Shown here piece after piece: positions 19,767 through 30,033 of a stretch of DNA of 64,000 bases (positions are counted from its first letter, which is position 1; every line of letters starts with the position of its first letter). Position numbers and translations under genes: made by a program. Origin of the DNA: Massilia sp. H-1 (GTDB lineage: Bacteria > Pseudomonadota > Gammaproteobacteria > Burkholderiales > Burkholderiaceae_D); assembly GCA_024703915.1 (NCBI GenBank), contig CP087969.1:1116001-1180000 (forward strand). The letters are read 5' to 3'. The notes under the pieces are model-generated. The model saw only the letters and a list, made by a program, of their open reading frames with translations. It searched no databases and had not been told where the DNA came from.

Positions 19767-20691
19767 ATGTTCAAGAAATTGCACGCAGTCGCGCACCAGG
19801 TGGGCCAGGTTATTGTCGGCAAGGATGTCCAGGTGCGCCAGGCGCTGACCTGCCTGCTGGCTTAGCGGCCACCTGCTGGTGGAAGATGTTCCCGGCGTGG
19901 GCAAGACCACGCTTGCGCACGCGCTGGCCATTTCACTGGGACTGCGCTTCAACCGGGTCCAGTTCACGAGCGACCTGCTGCCTAAGCCGACGTGGCCGGG
20001 ATCTCGATCTACGAACGCGAAAAGAATGCCTTCGTGTTCCATCCCGGTCCGATCTTTACGCAAGTGCTGCTGGCCGACGAAATCAACCGCGCCACGCCCA
20101 AGACCCAGTCCGGCCTGCTCGAAGCGATGGAAGAGCGCCAGGTGACGGCCGACGGCGTCACACGGGCCCTGCCGGAACCGTTCTTCGTGATCGCCACCCA
20201 GAATCCGCTGCACCAGGTCGGCACCTTCGCCCTGCCCGAGTCGCAGCTCGACCGTTTTCTGATGTGCCTGTCGCTGGGCTATCCCGACGCCGCCGCCGAA
20301 CGCGCTGCTGATGGGCGAAGACCGGCGCAGCATGCTCAAGTCGCTGCTGCTTGCGGCGATGCAGCCGGAAGAACTGGCGGCGGCGCAAAAGGGACTGCGC
20401 CTGATCCACACCTCGGCCCAGCTGATCGATTACGTGCAGGCGCTGGCCCACGCATCGCGCCACAACGGCCTGTTCGCCGAAGGCTTGTCGCCGCGCGCGG
20501 CGATCGCCCTGCTGCAGGCGGCGCGCGCCTGGGCCGCGCTCGAAGGCCGCGACCACGTGGTGCCGGAAGACGTGCAGGCGGTGCTGGTGCCGGTCTGTGC
20601 GCACCGGCTGCGCGCGCTCAAGTCGGCCAACGGCACGGCCCTGGCCAGCCGCGACCTGGTGCTGCAGCTGCAGAAATCGGTGCCGCTCTAA
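19767..20691 (+). CDS. MoxR-family AAA+ ATPase
   Basis: Chaperone-like ATPase that usually works with the DUF58 and TgpA proteins encoded next to it. Walker A is [16 protein letters not shown], Walker [15 protein letters not shown], sensor 1 FFVIATQNP, and the ESQLDRF arginine-finger region follows. The lid domain ends [28 protein letters not shown] precedes the ATG at 19767. Broken at 19861 ([13 protein letters not shown] expected), 19981 and 20305. Ten bases separate it from the DUF58 gene, so it is the first gene of a four-gene operon. Confidence 0.9.
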
Positions 20692-20700
20692 GCTGCCGCG

Positions 20701-21703
20701 ATGTTCGCCGCCATCAAGAAGGCCGTCCGGCGCCGCGCCGACCAATGGCTGTTCCAGCTCCGGGACGCCGAGCCGGGCGAAGTGTTCCTCAATTCGCGCC
20801 GCGTGTTCATCGTGCCGACCGGGGCTTAGGCTTCGGCTTCGCCCTGCTGCTGCTGGTGCTGCTGATCGCTTCCACCAATTACAACCTCGCGCTCGGCTTC
20901 ATGCTGACCTTCGCGATCGGCGCCTGCGCCGTGGTCGACATGCACCTGACCCACAAGAACCTGGTCAAGCTGCATTTGCTGGCCGGGCGCGCCCACCCCG
21001 TGTTCATGCCAACGAAGATGCGCAATTCGAACTGACCCTGATCAACCGGACCAAGGTCAACCGCTATGCGCTGTGGGTCGACTTTCTGCAGGCCGGCGAG
21101 CCGCGCTATGCGGCCGACGTGATGGCCGCGTCGAGCACCGCGCTGCTGCTGTCGGCGCCAAGCACGGAGCGCGGCTGGCTGCAGGCGCCGCGGGTGCGGA
21201 TCCGCACCCGCTTTCCGCTCGGCCTGTTCAACGGCTGGAGCTACTGGCAGCCGGACGCCAAAGTGCTGGTCTACCCCTTCCCCGAAGAAGGCGCGCCGGA
21301 CTTGCCGATGTCGGGCGCGGCCAGCGAGGACGGCCACGGCCACGCCGGGCATGACGACTTCATGCCGAGCATCCGCAGCTACCAGCCGGGCGACCCGATG
21401 CGCCACATGGCCTGGCGCCAGATCGCGCGGCTCGACCCGGCGCTGGGCGGCCAGCTCGCCACCAAGCATTTCGAAGGCGGCGCGATCGAAGAACTGGTGC
21501 TCGACTTCGACGCCATGCCGCCCGCGCTCGACCTGGAACTGCGCCTGTCGCGCATGACGCGCTGGGTGCTGGACGCCGAGCTGCGCGCCCTGCCCTACGC
21601 ATTCCGGATGCAGGGACGCGAATTCACGCCATCGGTGGGCGCCGCCCACCAGGCGGCCTGCCTGCGCGCGCTGGCCCTGCACGGCACCGGAGCGCAGCCA
21701 TGA
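20701..21703 (+). CDS. DUF58 domain protein (MoxR-associated)
   Basis: Membrane-anchored protein with a vWA-like fold, function unknown but constantly linked to MoxR ATPases and transglutaminase-like TgpA. Two hydrophobic spans occur near residues 40-80 ([17 protein letters not shown] and [17 protein letters not shown]). The DUF58 core shows [21 protein letters not shown] and the signature [24 protein letters not shown]. The stop overlaps the start of tgpA (ATGA). Broken at 20824 (VPTGAGLGFGFA expected) and 21010. Confidence 0.88.
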
Positions 21704-23710
21704 GCGCCGCCCTCATCCCGCGCGGCCGGCTCGCGCGGCTGGCCATGCAGCTCCCGCAGGACAAGTCCGACACCCTGCTGCTGATCGGGGCCACCGTGCT
21801 GGTGCTGGCGCCGCACGTGGCGCATCTGCCGCTGTGGGTGTCGCTGCTGTGCGCGCTCACGCTCGCCTGGCGCGCCCTGATCACCTTCCGCGGCACGCGC
21901 ATGCCGTCGGCCTGGGTGCTGCTGCCGCTGGCGCTGATCGCCGTGGGCGGGATTTACCTGACCTTCAAGACCATTCTCGGGCGCGACGCCGGGGTGGCGA
22001 TGGCGATCGTGCTGATCGCCTTCAAGATGCTCGAGATGCGCGCCAGGCGCGACCTGTTTGTCGTCATCTTCCTCAACTTCTTCCTGTTGCTCACCAATTT
22101 CTTTTATTCGCAAAGCATCGGCACCGGGATCATGATGGTGGCCGCCATCGTGGCGCTCCTGACCGCCCAGCTGTCCTTCCAGTACACCGGCGCGGTGCCG
22201 CCGCTGGCCCGGCGCCTGCGCCTGGGCGCCACCATTCTGGCGGTCGGCGCGCCGATGGCGGCCGCGCTGTTCTTCCTGTTCCCGCGCGTGCAAGGCCCCT
22301 TGTGGGGCATGCCGGGCGACGCGATGAGCGGACGCACCGGCCTGTCGAGCACCATGTCGCCGGGCAATATCGCCAACCTCGCCCAATCGACCGAGATCGC
22401 GTTCCGGGTCCAGTTCGAGGGGCCGCCATGCCTACCCAGCAGCTGCTCTACTGGCGCGGCCTGGTGCTGGACGACTTCGATGGCCGCACCTGGTCGCACG
22501 CGACCCGCCACTGGCCCGAGCGCCAGGTCGCGCTCGGACGCAACGCCGCGCGGCCGCCTACGGCTACCAGGTCACGCTCGAGCCGCACAACGGCCGCTGG
22601 CTGCTCGCGCTCGATCTGCCCAACGGCGCGCCGCTGCTGCCGGAGATCGGCGCCGACATGACGCCGGAACGCGAAGTGCGCGCGCGAGGCCGGTCTCGCG
22701 GCGGGTGCGCTACGCGGCCAGCTCCTACCTCGGCTACCGGCTCGAGGGCGGAGCCACGCTGGCATCGAGCGAGCGCTGGCTGGCCCTGCCGCGCGGATTC
22801 AATCCGCGCGCCATGCAGGCCGGCCTCGACCTGCAGCGCGAAGCCGACCCGGAACAGCGCGTGCGCAAGGTACTCGAGATGTTCAGGCGCGAGAATTTTT
22901 CCTACACCCTGGAGCCGCCGCTGCTGGGCACCCATTCGGTCGACGACTTCCTGTACACGAGCCGGGCCGGTTTTTGCGAACACTATTCGAGCGCCTTCGT
23001 GTTCCTGATGCGCGCGGCCGATGTGCCGCGCGCGTGGTGGTGGCTTACTACCAGGGCGGCGAGGTCAATCCGGTCGACGGCTTCATGGAAGTGCGCCAGT
23101 CGGACGCCCACGCCTGGGCCGAAGTCTGGCTGGGCGAGCGCGGCTGGGTGCGGGTCGACCCGACCGCCGCGGTGGCGCCCGAACGCGTGCAACGGCCGCT
23201 GGCGCGCGTCACGCCGGGCAACCCGACGCTCAGCAACCTGATCAACATGGAAATCGACCGCGACTCCTGGCTGGCCCAGCTGCGCTTCCGGATCGGCGCG
23301 GTCAACAACGGCTGGAATCAGTGGGTGCTCAACTACGACAAGGAAAACCGCCGCAACCTGGTCGCCTGGCTCGAAGAGACCTTCGGCAACTGGCGCGCGC
23401 TGGCCGGGCTGGCGCTCGCCTGCGGTCTGATTGCCGTGGCGCGCGCACGACGCGGGCGGCGCGAAATCGATCCGGTCGATGCGCTATACTCGGCCCTGTC
23501 CGAGCAGATGAGCCGCTCGGTCTGCGGCGCGCCGCCGACGAGGGACCGAACGACTACGCGCGGCGCATCGCCGCCGCAGCGCTGCCGCCCGAAAAGAAAG
23601 AAGCCATACTGCACTTCCTGCAGCTGGTCAGCGCACACAAATATGGCGCCGCCGGGCCCCAGCCCGATCTCGCCGCCACCCTGAAACGATTGTTGAACGC
23701 CGCTCAATGA
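21700..23710 (+). CDS. tgpA: transglutaminase-like membrane protein TgpA (DUF3488)
   Basis: Inner-membrane protein with about five N-terminal helices and a periplasmic transglutaminase core, then a final transmembrane helix (ALAGLALACGLIAVARA) and a short cytoplasmic tail (DUF4129-like). The catalytic Cys lies in SRAGFCEHYSSAFVFLMRAA, the His in QSDAHAWAEVWLG and the Asp in VRVDPTAAVAPERV. Related enzymes are essential in some pseudomonads; the substrate is unclear. Repaired length is about 660 residues. Broken at 22428, 22556, 22690, 23040 and 23530. It overlaps both neighbours by four bases. Confidence 0.9.
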
Positions 23711-24851
23711 AATTACTGCCTCCCCTCATGCTGCTGCTCGCCTTCGGTGCCAGCAGCATGGCTGCCGCCGCCCCGACCGGCAAAGCAAAGAAAACGCCCG
23801 CCGCCAAACACGTCAAGCCGCGCGCCCGTGGTCAAGCGCCCCACGATCGACTACACCGGCGAACAAGTCAACTTCCTGGAATGGAAAGCGGTCAGCGACT
23901 TCATCGACGACCTCGCGCTGCGCCAGGGTTTCCCGCGCGAAGAGTTGAACGCGCTGTTCCGCCAGGTGCGCTTTGTCGACTCCGCGGTGCAACTGGTCAA
24001 GCTTAGCGCCGGTGGGCAAGCCGAAGAACATGAATGCCGTGCGCGAGCTGATCATCGAACCGGTGCGCATCAATGCTTAAGCGTCAAGTTCTGGAACGAG
24101 CACGCCGAAACGCTGGCGCGCGGAAGCGCAATACGGCGTGCTTACGCCGAAGTCATCGTCGGCATCCTCGGCGTGGAAACCGTGTACGGCCGCAACACGG
24201 GCAAGTTCCGCGTGCTCGACGTGCTGACCACGCTGGCGTTCGCGTATCCGGAAGCGCCGAACCAGGCGGCGCGCATGGCCTTCTTCCGCGGCGAACTGGA
24301 AAACACCTTGCTGCTCGCGCGCCTGCAATACGCTCGACCCGTTCACCCTGCTCGGCTCCTTCATGCGACAAGGATCGGCATGCCGCAATTCATGCCGGGC
24401 AGCGTGCTGGCCTACGGCGTCGACTACGACAACGATGGCACGCTCGACCTGCGCAATTCGGCGGTCGACGCGATCGGCAGCATCGCCAATTTCCTGGTGC
24501 TGCATGGCTGGCAGAAAAACCAGACCGGCCCGCTCGTGTACCGCGTATGCGGCGCCCGAGCGCGAATGGGAACGCTTTGTCGGCCAGGGTCTGAGCGCCA
24601 AGTTCAAGCTCGACGAGATCACTGCGGTAAGCGTCGCCAGCAGCGGAAAACCGCCGCCGGACCGCCTGTATGGTCTGATTGACCTGCAGAATGGCGCGGA
24701 AGCAACAGAATATTGGTTGGCTTCGGATAATTTTTTTTCCATTACCCAGTACAACCGCAGCTATTTTTACGCCATGTCGGTGATCGAAGTGGGGCGTGCG
24801 GTGAAGCAAAATCGTGATGCTGCAGCCGTTATACCACGAGAAACTTTGTAA
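23707..24851 (+). CDS. mltB: membrane-bound lytic murein transglycosylase B
   Basis: Cleaves the glycan strands of peptidoglycan to 1,6-anhydro products. A signal peptide (LLPPLMLLLAFGASSMAAAA) without a clear lipobox is followed by a Lys-rich linker. The catalytic domain has VIVGILGVETVYGRNTGKFRVLD with the acid Glu, LTTLAFAYPEAP, IGMPQFMPGSVLAYGVDYDNDG and the substrate motif SAVDAIGSIANFLVLHGW. Towards the end come LIDLQNGAEATEYWLASDNFF and ITQYNRSYFYAMSVIEVG. Broken at 23825, 24002, 24077, 24135, 24332, 24365 and 24546. Its start overlaps the tgpA stop, placing it last in the operon. Confidence 0.9.
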
Positions 24852-25315
24852 GAATATGTAACGATGTTGCCCTCCAACGCCGCACAGCGCCATGCTGTGC
24901 GCATCGATACTGGACGGAGTACCGGGCCAGTCCGCGTGTTTCCCCTATGAAACTTTCGATATTGCCGTGATACCCCCTCCACAATTTCTGTGGCGCCAGG
25001 ACCGTTCGGTATTGTGCGGCGGGAATGATCGGTTTCCTCTACACTTTAACTTTCTGAAAAAACAATTAATTTCTCAGTGGTTTTGTGAGAGAATTGCATT
25101 GCGGCTATGTTGCGGTTAGACAACATGATTGCAACCTTTTTATAATCTTCTATTGCTTATGAGTATTAGAATTAAAAAGCGTTGTACAATTGTGTATATT
25201 TTTTAAAAAGTGTTCCTCGGATTAAATTCGCCAGCCGTACTGCGACAAGTTGTAGCTACAAGCGAAGTCCGTGTACCGACCAAGCACACAACTCACAATA
25301 GGAAGTAACGACATC
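24852..25315. other. AT-rich intergenic leader
   Basis: 464 bases with no convincing gene. The part at 25020-25260 is markedly AT-rich compared with its surroundings (runs such as TTTTTATAATCTTC and GTGTATATTTTTTAAAAAG) and probably contains the promoter of the following regulator gene; TATAAT at 25140-25145 is a good -10 candidate. No strong hairpin was seen. Confidence 0.45.
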
Positions 25316-25645
25316 ATGACAAACCAAGTTGGCATTGATATGAACAGCGATTCGGACTCCGATGATCTGCTGCAATATAACCCGAACCGCTTGCTGGACA
25401 CGCTCATCGAGAACTTGCGTCTGAAGAATGATGCAGCCTTGTCGCGCGCGCTCGAAGTGGCCCCACCAGTGATCTCGAAGATCCGCCACCACCGCCTGCC
25501 GGTTGGCGCATCGCTGCTGATCCGCATGCATGAAGTGAGCGACCTGTCGATCCGCGACCTGCGCTACCTCATGGGCGATCGCCGCAACAAATTTCGCATC
25601 AGCGACAAGCAGTTCAAGCCAAAAGAAGGCGAACCACAATCCTGA
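25316..25645 (+). CDS. small helix-turn-helix-like DNA-binding protein
   Basis: A 109-residue protein. The central part, NRLLDTLIENLRLKNDAALSRALEVAPPVISKIRHHRLPVGASLLIRMHEVSD, reads as a Cro/XRE-like helix-turn-helix: LSRALEV is the first helix, PPVISKIRHHR the recognition helix. An acidic N-terminus (DMNSDSDSDD) and a Lys-rich C-terminus flank it. The ATG at 25316 is preferred over the upstream in-frame one because GGAAG lies close before it. The frame is intact. The family name is not known to me; a regulator role is inferred from the motif. Confidence 0.65.
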   Translation: MTNQVGIDMNSDSDSDDLLQYNPNRLLDTLIENLRLKNDAALSRALEVAPPVISKIRHHRLPVGASLLIRMHEVSDLSIRDLRYLMGDRRNKFRISDKQFKPKEGEPQS

Positions 25646-25687
25646 TGCTCTGGCTGCCTGAACGGCGGCTTGCAGGATTGATGCTTG

Positions 25688-25750
25688 AAAAAAGGCGCAT
25701 TGCGCCGAAGGATGAGTTAATGACTCGTCGTTCGGTGGAATGCGCTTTTT
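25688..25750. terminator. bidirectional hairpin between the regulator gene and cysM
   Basis: Outer arms AAAAAGGCGCATT and AATGCGCTTTTT with internal pairing; a T-run follows on the plus strand and also on the minus strand, fitting convergent genes on both sides. Confidence 0.6.
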
Positions 25751-25774
25751 GTCTTTCCGACTGGCCTTGCTGAC

Positions 25775-26676
25775 TTACGCCGGGAACACGCCGGTCGACA
25801 GGTAGCGGTCGCCGCGGTCGCAGACCACGAACACGATGGTGGCGTTCTCCACCGTCTGCGACACGCGCAGCGCGATCTCACACGCGCCTGCGGCCGAGAT
25901 GCCGCAGAAGATGCCCTCTTCGGCCGCCAGCCGGCTGCGCCATGTGTTCGGCCGCCGCCTGGCTCACGCTTTCGATCTGGTCCACGCGCCTTGTCGTAGA
26001 TCTTGGGCAGGTAGGCTTCGGGCCATTTGCGGATGCCCGGGATTTGCGACCCTTCTTCCGGCTGGGCGCCGATGATCTGGATCGCCTGGTTCTGTTCCTT
26101 CAGATACTGCGACACGCCCATGATGGTGCCGGTGGTGCCCATCGCGCTGACGAAGTGGGTCACGCGGCCTTCGGTATCGCGCCAGATTTCGGGGCCTGTC
26201 GTTTCGTAGTGGGCGCGCGGATTGTCGCCGTTGCCGAACTGGTCGAGGATGATGCCCTTGCCGTCGCGCTGCATCTGCTCGGCCATGTCGCGCGCGTATT
26301 CCATGCCGCCCGTCTTGGGCGTGAGGATGATTTGCGCGCCATAGGCGGCCATGCTCTGGCGCCGTTCGATCGACAGGTATTCCGGCATCAGCAGCAGCAT
26401 CTTGTAGCCGCGGATCGCCGCCGCCATCGCCAGCGCGATGCCGGTGTTGCCGCTGGTCGCCTCGATCAGGGTATCGCCCGGCTTGATCTGGCCGCGCTCT
26501 TCGGCCCGGCGCAGCATCGACATGGCGGCCCGGTCCTTGACCGAACCGGCCGGATTGTCGCCTTCCATCTTGCCCAGGATAACGTTATTGCGGGCAGCGG
26601 CATCGGCGCCCGGCAGGCGCATCAGCTGCACCAGGGGAGTGTTGCCGATTGTGTCTTCGATGGTCTTGTAGGGCAT
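25775..26676 (-). CDS. cysM: cysteine synthase B
   Basis: PLP enzyme that makes cysteine from O-acetylserine and sulfide or thiosulfate. N-terminus is MPYKTIEDTIGNTPLVQL; the PLP Lys is in AGSVKDRAAMSML; substrate loop EATSGNTGIALAMAAAIRGY; phosphate-binding SAMGTTGTIMGVSQYLKE; and GAQPEEGSQIPGIRKWPEAYLP, typical of CysM rather than CysK. The C-terminus after repair is GISAAGACEIALRV...VVCDRGDRYLSTGVFPA with the stop at 25775-25777. Broken between 25930 and 25990 by indels. Single gene, convergent with the small regulator gene. Confidence 0.92.
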
Positions 26677-26794
26677 GGGAACTCTTTTGCAGTATCAACA
26701 AACTCCCATTTTAATCCACCCCGCGTGGCGGCGTACGAGGCGGGCAAGCTTACTGGTAGACTGGGCGCAAGTCCCGTGAACGGAGTCCGCCACC

Positions 26795-28618
26795 ATGAGC
26801 ACCCTGCCCGCCCCCGATTTCGTGCACGACACCACGATCGCGGAACGCTTCAACAGTTCGATGAGCAAGCTGGAATCGCGCAAGCCGCAAATGTTTCCCC
26901 GACTGAACGAGGCGGAAATCGCCCGATTGATGCGCTTTGGCAGCATCTGCAGCTGGCAGGACGGCCAGACCGTGTTCGCCGCGGGCGGCAACAATCCCGG
27001 CGTGCTATTGCAGGGCCAGATCCGCATCAGTCAGTGCGACGGCATGGGCAATAACAACACCATCGTCGACCACGGCCCCGGCGAATTCACGGCCGAAGTG
27101 GGCCAGTTGTCAGGCGCAGCCAAGCTGGCCAGCGCAGCATGCGCTGGGGCCGGTCGAAGCGCTGCGGATTCCGACCGAAGGCATGCGCGCGCTGGTCGTG
27201 GCCGAAGCCGAACTGGGCGAGCGCATCATGCGCGCCTTGATCCTGCGCCGGGTCGGCCTGATCGAAGCGGCCAGCAGCGCGCCGGTGCTGGTCGGGCCGC
27301 CCGGCAGCGCCAGCCTGTTCGGCCTGCAAAGCTTCCTGTCGGCCAACGGCCACCCGCACATGGTGCTCGATCCGGCCACCAGCGCCAATGCGCGCGCCCT
27401 GATCGCGCTGTACGCGCCATCGCTTAGCCGAGCTGCCGCTGGTGGTGTGCCCGGACGGCGCGGTCAAGAAGAACCCCTCCATCGCCGAACTGGGGCGCTG
27501 CCTGGGCTTGCTGCCCGAATTGAACCCGGACAAGGTCTACGACGTGATCGTGGTCGGCGCGGGCCCTTCCGGGCTCGCCACGGCCGTCTACGCGGCTTCG
27601 GAGGGCTTGTCGGTGCTGGTGGTGGAAAACCGCGCCTTCGGCGGCCAGGCCGGCGCCAGCGCCCGCATCGAGAACTATCTGGGCTTTCCGACCGGGATCT
27701 CGGGCCGGGCCCTGGCCGGACGCGCCTTCGTCCAGTCGCAGAAGTTCGGGGCCGAGGTGGCCATCCCCGCCTGCGCCGACCAGCTGCTGTGCGACCAGTA
27801 CCCGCTGCGCCTGCGCATGACCGACGGCGTGCGGGTACAGGCGCGCGCGTGGTGCTGGCCTGCGGGGCGCGCTACCGCAAACCGGCGCTGGAGAACCTGG
27901 AGCGCTACGAAGGTTGCGGCGTCTATTACTGGGCCTCGCCGCTGGAAGCGAAGCGCTGCAGCGAGGAAGAAGTGGTGCTGGTCGGCGGCGGCAATTCTGG
28001 CTTAGCCAGGCGGCCGTGTTCCTGTCGGCCCACGCCAAGCGCGTGCACATGCTGATCCGCGGCCCGGGGCTGGCGGCCAGCATGTCGAGCTATCTGATCG
28101 AGCGGATCGCGGCCACGCCGAATATCGAACTGCACACGCACACGGCACTGACCGCGCTCGACGGCGACGGCGAATGTCTGCAAGGGGTGCGCTGGCAGCG
28201 CAAGGGCGAGGCCGAAGTGGCGTGCGCCGTGCGCAGCGTGTTCCTGTTCGTGGGGGCCGATCCGAATTCGGCCTGGCTGTCCGATTGCGGCGTGCAGGTG
28301 GACCAGCACGGCTTCATCATGACCGGGACCGACGTGATGATGGCGCGCTGCCGGGTGACCGGGCAGATGCTCAATCCGGACGGGTCATTGCACGGCCATC
28401 TGGAGACGACCGTGCCAGGCGTGTTTGCGATAGGCGACGTGCGGGCCGGGTCGACCAAGCGCGTGGCGGCGGCGGTCGGCGAAGGGGCGGCGGTGGTGGC
28501 GCAGCTGCATGCTTATCTGGCCCATGCGCGTCACCAGGCCGCACAGCGTGCAATAAACGCTCCTCGACGCCGGTGCCAAACAAGGGATCCGGCGCCAGCG
28601 CGATCGCTGATCTCATGA
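26795..28618 (+). CDS. cyclic-nucleotide-binding domain fused to thioredoxin-reductase-like flavoprotein
   Basis: Two-part protein of about 600 residues. Residues 1-130 form a cNMP-binding-like beta roll (LMRFGSICSWQDGQTVFAAGG, GVLLQGQIRISQ, GPGEFTAEVGQLSG). A linker domain follows (LVGPPGSASLFGLQSFLSANGHPHM) and then an FAD/NAD(P) oxidoreductase: VIVVGAGPSGLATAVYAASEG, GGQAGASARIENYLGFP, the NADPH-site remnant VVLVGGGNS-GQAAVFLS and the FAD motif GVFAIGDVRAGSTKRVAAAVGEGAA. The CxxC redox pair of true thioredoxin reductases is not visible after the NAD-domain entry. Broken at 27118, 27422, 27845 and 28003. GGAG precedes the ATG. The reductant and substrate are unknown. Confidence 0.82.
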
Positions 28619-28628
28619 AAGCATCCTG

Positions 28629-29243
28629 TCAAGCCAGGTGATGAACGGTAAACAGATCGGGGTCGTCGGCATGCTCGGTCAGCAGCCGCTTCACGCGGTC
28701 CTGCCACACGCTGCCGAACTGACGCAGGTCGTCCGGTGTGGAATGTCCGTCCAGGATCGTCTTCAGCAAGCCGCTCATGCCGGGATCCGGCGCGACCCGG
28801 TTCAGCTGCATGCTGAGCAAAACCGCGCTGCCGTTGTCGCACCGTTCGAAGCGCACTTCCGCATCGCCGCCGCTGGCAAAATGCATCAGGTTCTGGCGCC
28901 GGAAATTGCCGCCGATGCCCTTGAAGCCGCCCGCGCCCGCGGCCCCGGTGATCAAGCCGATCACGCTGCCGATCACGCCGTTCACGCCCTCGTCCAGCGC
29001 ACCGGAGAAACGCACCTGAATGCCGCCGCGCGCTTAAGATCGCGCCGGGATACAGCAAGCCCAGGGCCCGCCGGGTCATGAGGTAAGCGCTTAAGCAACG
29101 GTCGGACAGGAATGGCCCGCAAGGCGAACCGCGTCGATATAGCGGTAGGTGATCAGGCCGTCGCTGCAGGCGCCAAGAAATTGCGCCAGCCCGTCGTGAA
29201 CGGTGATGCTGGGGGCCTGGTCAAAAAAATCAGGATAGTTCAT
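28629..29243 (-). CDS. FmdE-like domain protein downstream of suf genes
   Basis: About 200 residues. The segment ITVHDGLAQFLGACSDGLITYRYIDAVRLAGHSCPTVAGAYLMTRRALGLLYPG resembles the FmdE family, where His and Cys of a GHxCP motif bind metal; here it is GHSCPTVAGA. A Gly-rich stretch (GVIGSVIGLITGAAGAGGFKGIGGNF) follows and then an acidic helical C-terminus. It lies 20 bases after the sufT-like end on the same strand and is probably the last gene of the suf transcript. Broken at 29035 and 29090 (PTVAGAYLM expected). Function unknown; a metal or Fe-S role is inferred from context. Confidence 0.65.
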
Positions 29244-29262
29244 GTGATGTTTGCCTTTCAAT

Positions 29263-30033
29263 CTAGAGGAGCCCGAGTTCGAGCTTGACTTCGTCCGTCA
29301 TGGAATCGATGCTCCAGGGCGGTTCCCATACCAGCGCGACATGCACGCGATTGATGCCGGGCACTTCGCTTACGCGTGCCTCAACCACGCCTGGAAAGGT
29401 GCTTAGGCGACAGGGCAGGCTGGCGCGGTCAGGGGTCATCTCGATCTCGACATTTCCCTGCGCATCGATATCGAGCACGTAGATCAGGCCGAGGTCGAGA
29501 ATATTCACGTGGATTTCCGGATCATAAACCGTGCGCAAGGCGGCGATCACTTGCGCTCTCAGGTGTTCGTCCGCGTCCATACTGAGGTCTGCTTCCATGT
29601 TCTTTCCTCCAGCTGCTTCGTTGAGCGCGGTCTGCAAGGTTTCCCATGCCAGGCTGGCGCACTTGATCCGCGCCGGAAACTCGCGCACGCCAGCCAGCAC
29701 CGCCAGCTTGCCGAGCGCAGATTCATCGTCACCCTCGTGCGTGATCATGTGGCGGAATTGACTGGACAGCTGCTCCGCCTGATCCAGCGTTTTCCCCTTC
29801 AATGCCTCGGTCATCAGGGATGCCGATGCGGTTGAAATCGCGCAACCTTCCCCTTTGAAACTGAGATCCCGGATCACGCCGCCGTCGACCTCCAGGTAGA
29901 GCGTGAGCTGGTCGCCGCACAGGCGGTTGTGCCCATGGGCGATATGGCTGGCATGGGCCAACGGATGAAAGTTGCGCGGCTTCTTGTAGTGATCGAAAAT
30001 CACTTCCTGATACAGATCGCGTAGTTCGCTCAT
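29263..30033 (-). CDS. sufU: SufU scaffold and SufT (MIP18/DUF59) domain in one reading frame
   Basis: The first 145 residues are SufU, a zinc/Fe-S scaffold-type sulfur acceptor: MSELRDLYQEVIFDHYKKPRNF, cysteines in NRLCGDQLT, KGEGCAISTASASLM and RIKCASLAWETL, and the SufU insertion around HEGDDESALGKLAVLAGVREFP. It continues without a stop into a MIP18-type domain, LRTVYDPEIHVNILDLGLIYVL to VALVWEPPWSIDSMTDEVKLELGLL. A GGAGGAAAG stands just before an internal ATG at 29598, so these may be two genes whose stop was lost to a read error, or a genuine fusion. The conserved TLTAPACPVAGTFPG loop is garbled at 29400-29440 by two compensating errors. The ATG overlaps the sufS stop. Confidence 0.85.
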   Translation of the reverse strand: MSELRDLYQEVIFDHYKKPRNFHPLAHASHIAHGHNRLCGDQLTLYLEVDGGVIRDLSFKGEGCAISTASASLMTEALKGKTLDQAEQLSSQFRHMITHEGDDESALGKLAVLAGVREFPARIKCASLAWETLQTALNEAAGGKNMEADLSMDADEHLRAQVIAALRTVYDPEIHVNILDLGLIYVLDIDAQGNVEIEMTPDRASLPCRLSTFPGVVEARVSEVPGINRVHVALVWEPPWSIDSMTDEVKLELGLL

